Assembly (NCBI GenBank): GCA_964370855.1
Contig: CAYJMF010000023.1
Span: 1 to 50,448, forward strand
Length of the DNA: 50,448 nt
Origin: JAKLKS01 sp964370855
Lineage (GTDB): Bacteria; Planctomycetota; JAJSAM01; JAKLKS01
Reading direction: 5' to 3'
Positions 50,301 to 50,448 of this stretch are shown here, one piece after another. The position numbers and the translations under genes were made by a program. Every line of letters begins with the position of its first letter. The first letter of the stretch is position 1. The notes beneath the pieces were generated by a model, which worked only from the letters and a program-made list of their open reading frames with translations, did no database searches and had not been told where the DNA came from.

Positions 50301-50448
50301 GGCTCCGCGGGGAGGCGTCTTTCGCTGTAGGCGGACCGGGGGGCGGGGAGGGGCGCCGGCTTCGCCGCGGGCGCCACGCCCGACGCCGGGCTCCCCACGA
50401 CAGGGGGGGCCTTCCAGGAGGCCTACGCGGGCGGATCGCAGGACTGCT
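47333..50448 (+). CDS. ECF sigma factor fused to TM helix and carboxypeptidase-regulatory repeats, 3'-truncated
   Basis: The frame is open from the GTG at 47333 (a stop lies at 47327-47329) to the right edge. Sigma region 2 is at about residues 27-95 (AEIFDAAAPGLFRMALHLAP, AEDALQETFLALLESA). Region 4 is at about 125-180 (LPEPYREVAILRWRYGVEPA, HARGVPPGTVRSLLSRAAGK). One TM helix is at 233-250. The rest is a chain of CarboxypepD_reg/Ig-like beta modules recurring as GRVLSPDGRPVAGARVQV, GTVKDRTGAPVEGANVRA, GRVLAPDGSPRAGWAVHA and GAVVDGAGKPLGGAQVAV. It looks like a membrane-tethered sigma factor with a periplasmic adhesin-like arm. The last ~100 bases look frame-shifted or chimeric. Confidence 0.85.
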   Translation, partial: METRAAAGPDLDALLSRWRATGKPAVMAEIFDAAAPGLFRMALHLAPDAAAAEDALQETFLALLESAGRGAEVRAAGPWLSGTLRNKVLRGRRSAARLPDPLRLEPRILASDPPTEAARAEEAARVREALEALPEPYREVAILRWRYGVEPAAIAHARGVPPGTVRSLLSRAAGKLRAALGCIMFGYFDARPGRGLGEVRSRVLEAARAAAPGQAAAASVLLLGGALVAKKTLGIAAVLALVLLGGWYGWRRGGGEDPGAGSRDSRVEAAPLPIASTPREEKGAAAGNAAPPLPPSAPDDAVEAFPTPADAGSLLVRLAWEGGGEPAAGIEVRVHSWDGPDPYLHVRSARTGADGTALLEGLPPGRADLRGPGGFGRTAIIERGERSELSLRIRRGVLVEGVVVDGEGVPVEGAAVVLETMTEGGAVLALSGADGAFSIGSVDPHTRLGARAPGRAPSAIHRVDAAKGATVRLRMVLPGPGGAIEGRVLSPDGRPVAGARVQVRPEFWYRQVVLEDGTPTVPQAGFEVRTDRRGAFRFDGVEPGRSQVRVRTERLAPGEATVEVVAGQVTPLDFRLGPGAILEGTVKDRTGAPVEGANVRAHGPGEFLGSFASTDAGGRYRLEGLAPGSVLLAAEKDGRGKASATVEVAADAPARWDPVLDAGSILAGRVLAPDGSPRAGWAVHARTAEPGSSWQDSAVTGVDGSFLIRNCWSAGLRVEVRPRVPGGSFADFPSLVLTEVNPGAGELLITVPEENLPTAFLAGAVVDGAGKPLGGAQVAVARGVDFSTPYRFADPETGRFRVGPLPPGDWEVTISAKGLPPVSLGRRRLEAGDEVDLGVIALREGGTVEARIRREDGKPLNRPWGEVLAGDGAVAAQFHSEGGVGRAGPVAPGSYLLRVEETVSAEETLLALVPVEVRAGERTSVDVTLLLVGRRSFRARTADGGEPEGKVRLRVRDAGGRWVRTFTWNLPTSLPLPSGSYVVEAETEGGLRGEASFAVGGPGGGEGRRLRRGRHARRRAPHDRGGLPGGLRGRIAGL
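47877..47893. promoter_or_regulatory. GTATC-N7-GATAC palindrome, second copy
   Basis: GTATCATGTTTGGATAC matches 26916-26932 at 14 of 17 positions and is an AT-rich island inside the ECF gene, just after sigma region 4. Confidence 0.35.
50352..50448 (+). other. SBBP-repeat-like fragment at the window edge
   Basis: In a frame different from the ECF fusion this stretch reads AGFAAGATPDAGLPTTGGAF, then QEAYAGGSQDC. It strongly resembles an SBBP beta-propeller repeat. It follows G-rich homopolymers, so a frameshift or chimeric contig end is likely. Confidence 0.45.

Noticed and set aside
1..50448. CRISPR arrays, prophage, IS elements or rRNA operons
   Set aside because: No regularly spaced direct repeats, integrase, transposase or rRNA-like sequence was seen on either strand.

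Overview
This is a very GC-rich (by eye about 70%) bacterial chromosome segment carrying about 43 protein genes. Genes are dense on both strands, so the opposite strands are full of long proline/arginine/glycine-rich shadow frames that I left out. The gene content fits a Planctomycetota-like bacterium. It has sigma factors fused to a membrane segment plus a large C-terminal sensor-like region, a secreted squalene-cyclase-fold protein, secreted FG-GAP, CAP and choice-of-anchor proteins, and futalosine-type menaquinone synthesis. Another high-GC phylum cannot be excluded without a marker-gene tree.

Layout. 1-3.6 kb: 2-oxoacid dehydrogenase operon E2 (cut by the left edge), E1-alpha, E3. 3.6-9.1 kb: small hypothetical proteins, a duplicated metallo-beta-lactamase (MBL) protein, a UPF0173 hydrolase, a lipoprotein and an S51 peptidase. 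9.2-20.2 kb: three toxin-antitoxin pairs (VapBC, Phd/RelE, HigBA) and a DUF2442 gene, interspersed with kbl-thrS, a pseudo-receiver/DinB fusion and small membrane or lipoproteins. 20.5-28.9 kb: secreted beta-propeller, FG-GAP and alpha-toroid proteins plus small zinc-ribbon proteins, two of which are paralogues (15.6 and 22.5 kb). 28.9-31.6 kb: an ECF-sigma/STN fusion, a decayed receiver-domain remnant and an unusually AT-rich lipoprotein. 31.7-40.6 kb: a DUF4139 protein broken by an assembly gap, an OmpR-type two-component pair and a large hybrid kinase. 40.6-47.2 kb: SDR-type threonine dehydrogenase, a GNAT protein, a periplasmic peroxiredoxin, MqnD and a CAP-domain protein. 47.3 kb to the end: a second ECF-sigma fusion with carboxypeptidase-regulatory repeats, cut by the right edge.

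Main discoveries. (1) The peroxiredoxin at 44123-44653 has an in-frame UGA exactly at the catalytic cysteine. A perfect 9-bp hairpin starts 14 nt after it, so it is best read as a selenoprotein with a bacterial SECIS rather than two broken ORFs. (2) At least 13 genes show a TANNNT -10 box ending 6-8 nt before the ATG with no usable Shine-Dalgarno, indicating common leaderless transcription. (3) Palindromic dispersed repeats sit on stop codons. One is a perfect 43-bp-arm palindrome holding two consensus DnaA boxes.

How the genes work together: Tdh (40.7 kb) and Kbl (10 kb) together convert threonine to glycine plus acetyl-CoA, and kbl lies directly behind thrS. The E2/E1/E3 operon makes acyl-CoA and NADH, and MqnD supports menaquinone respiration.
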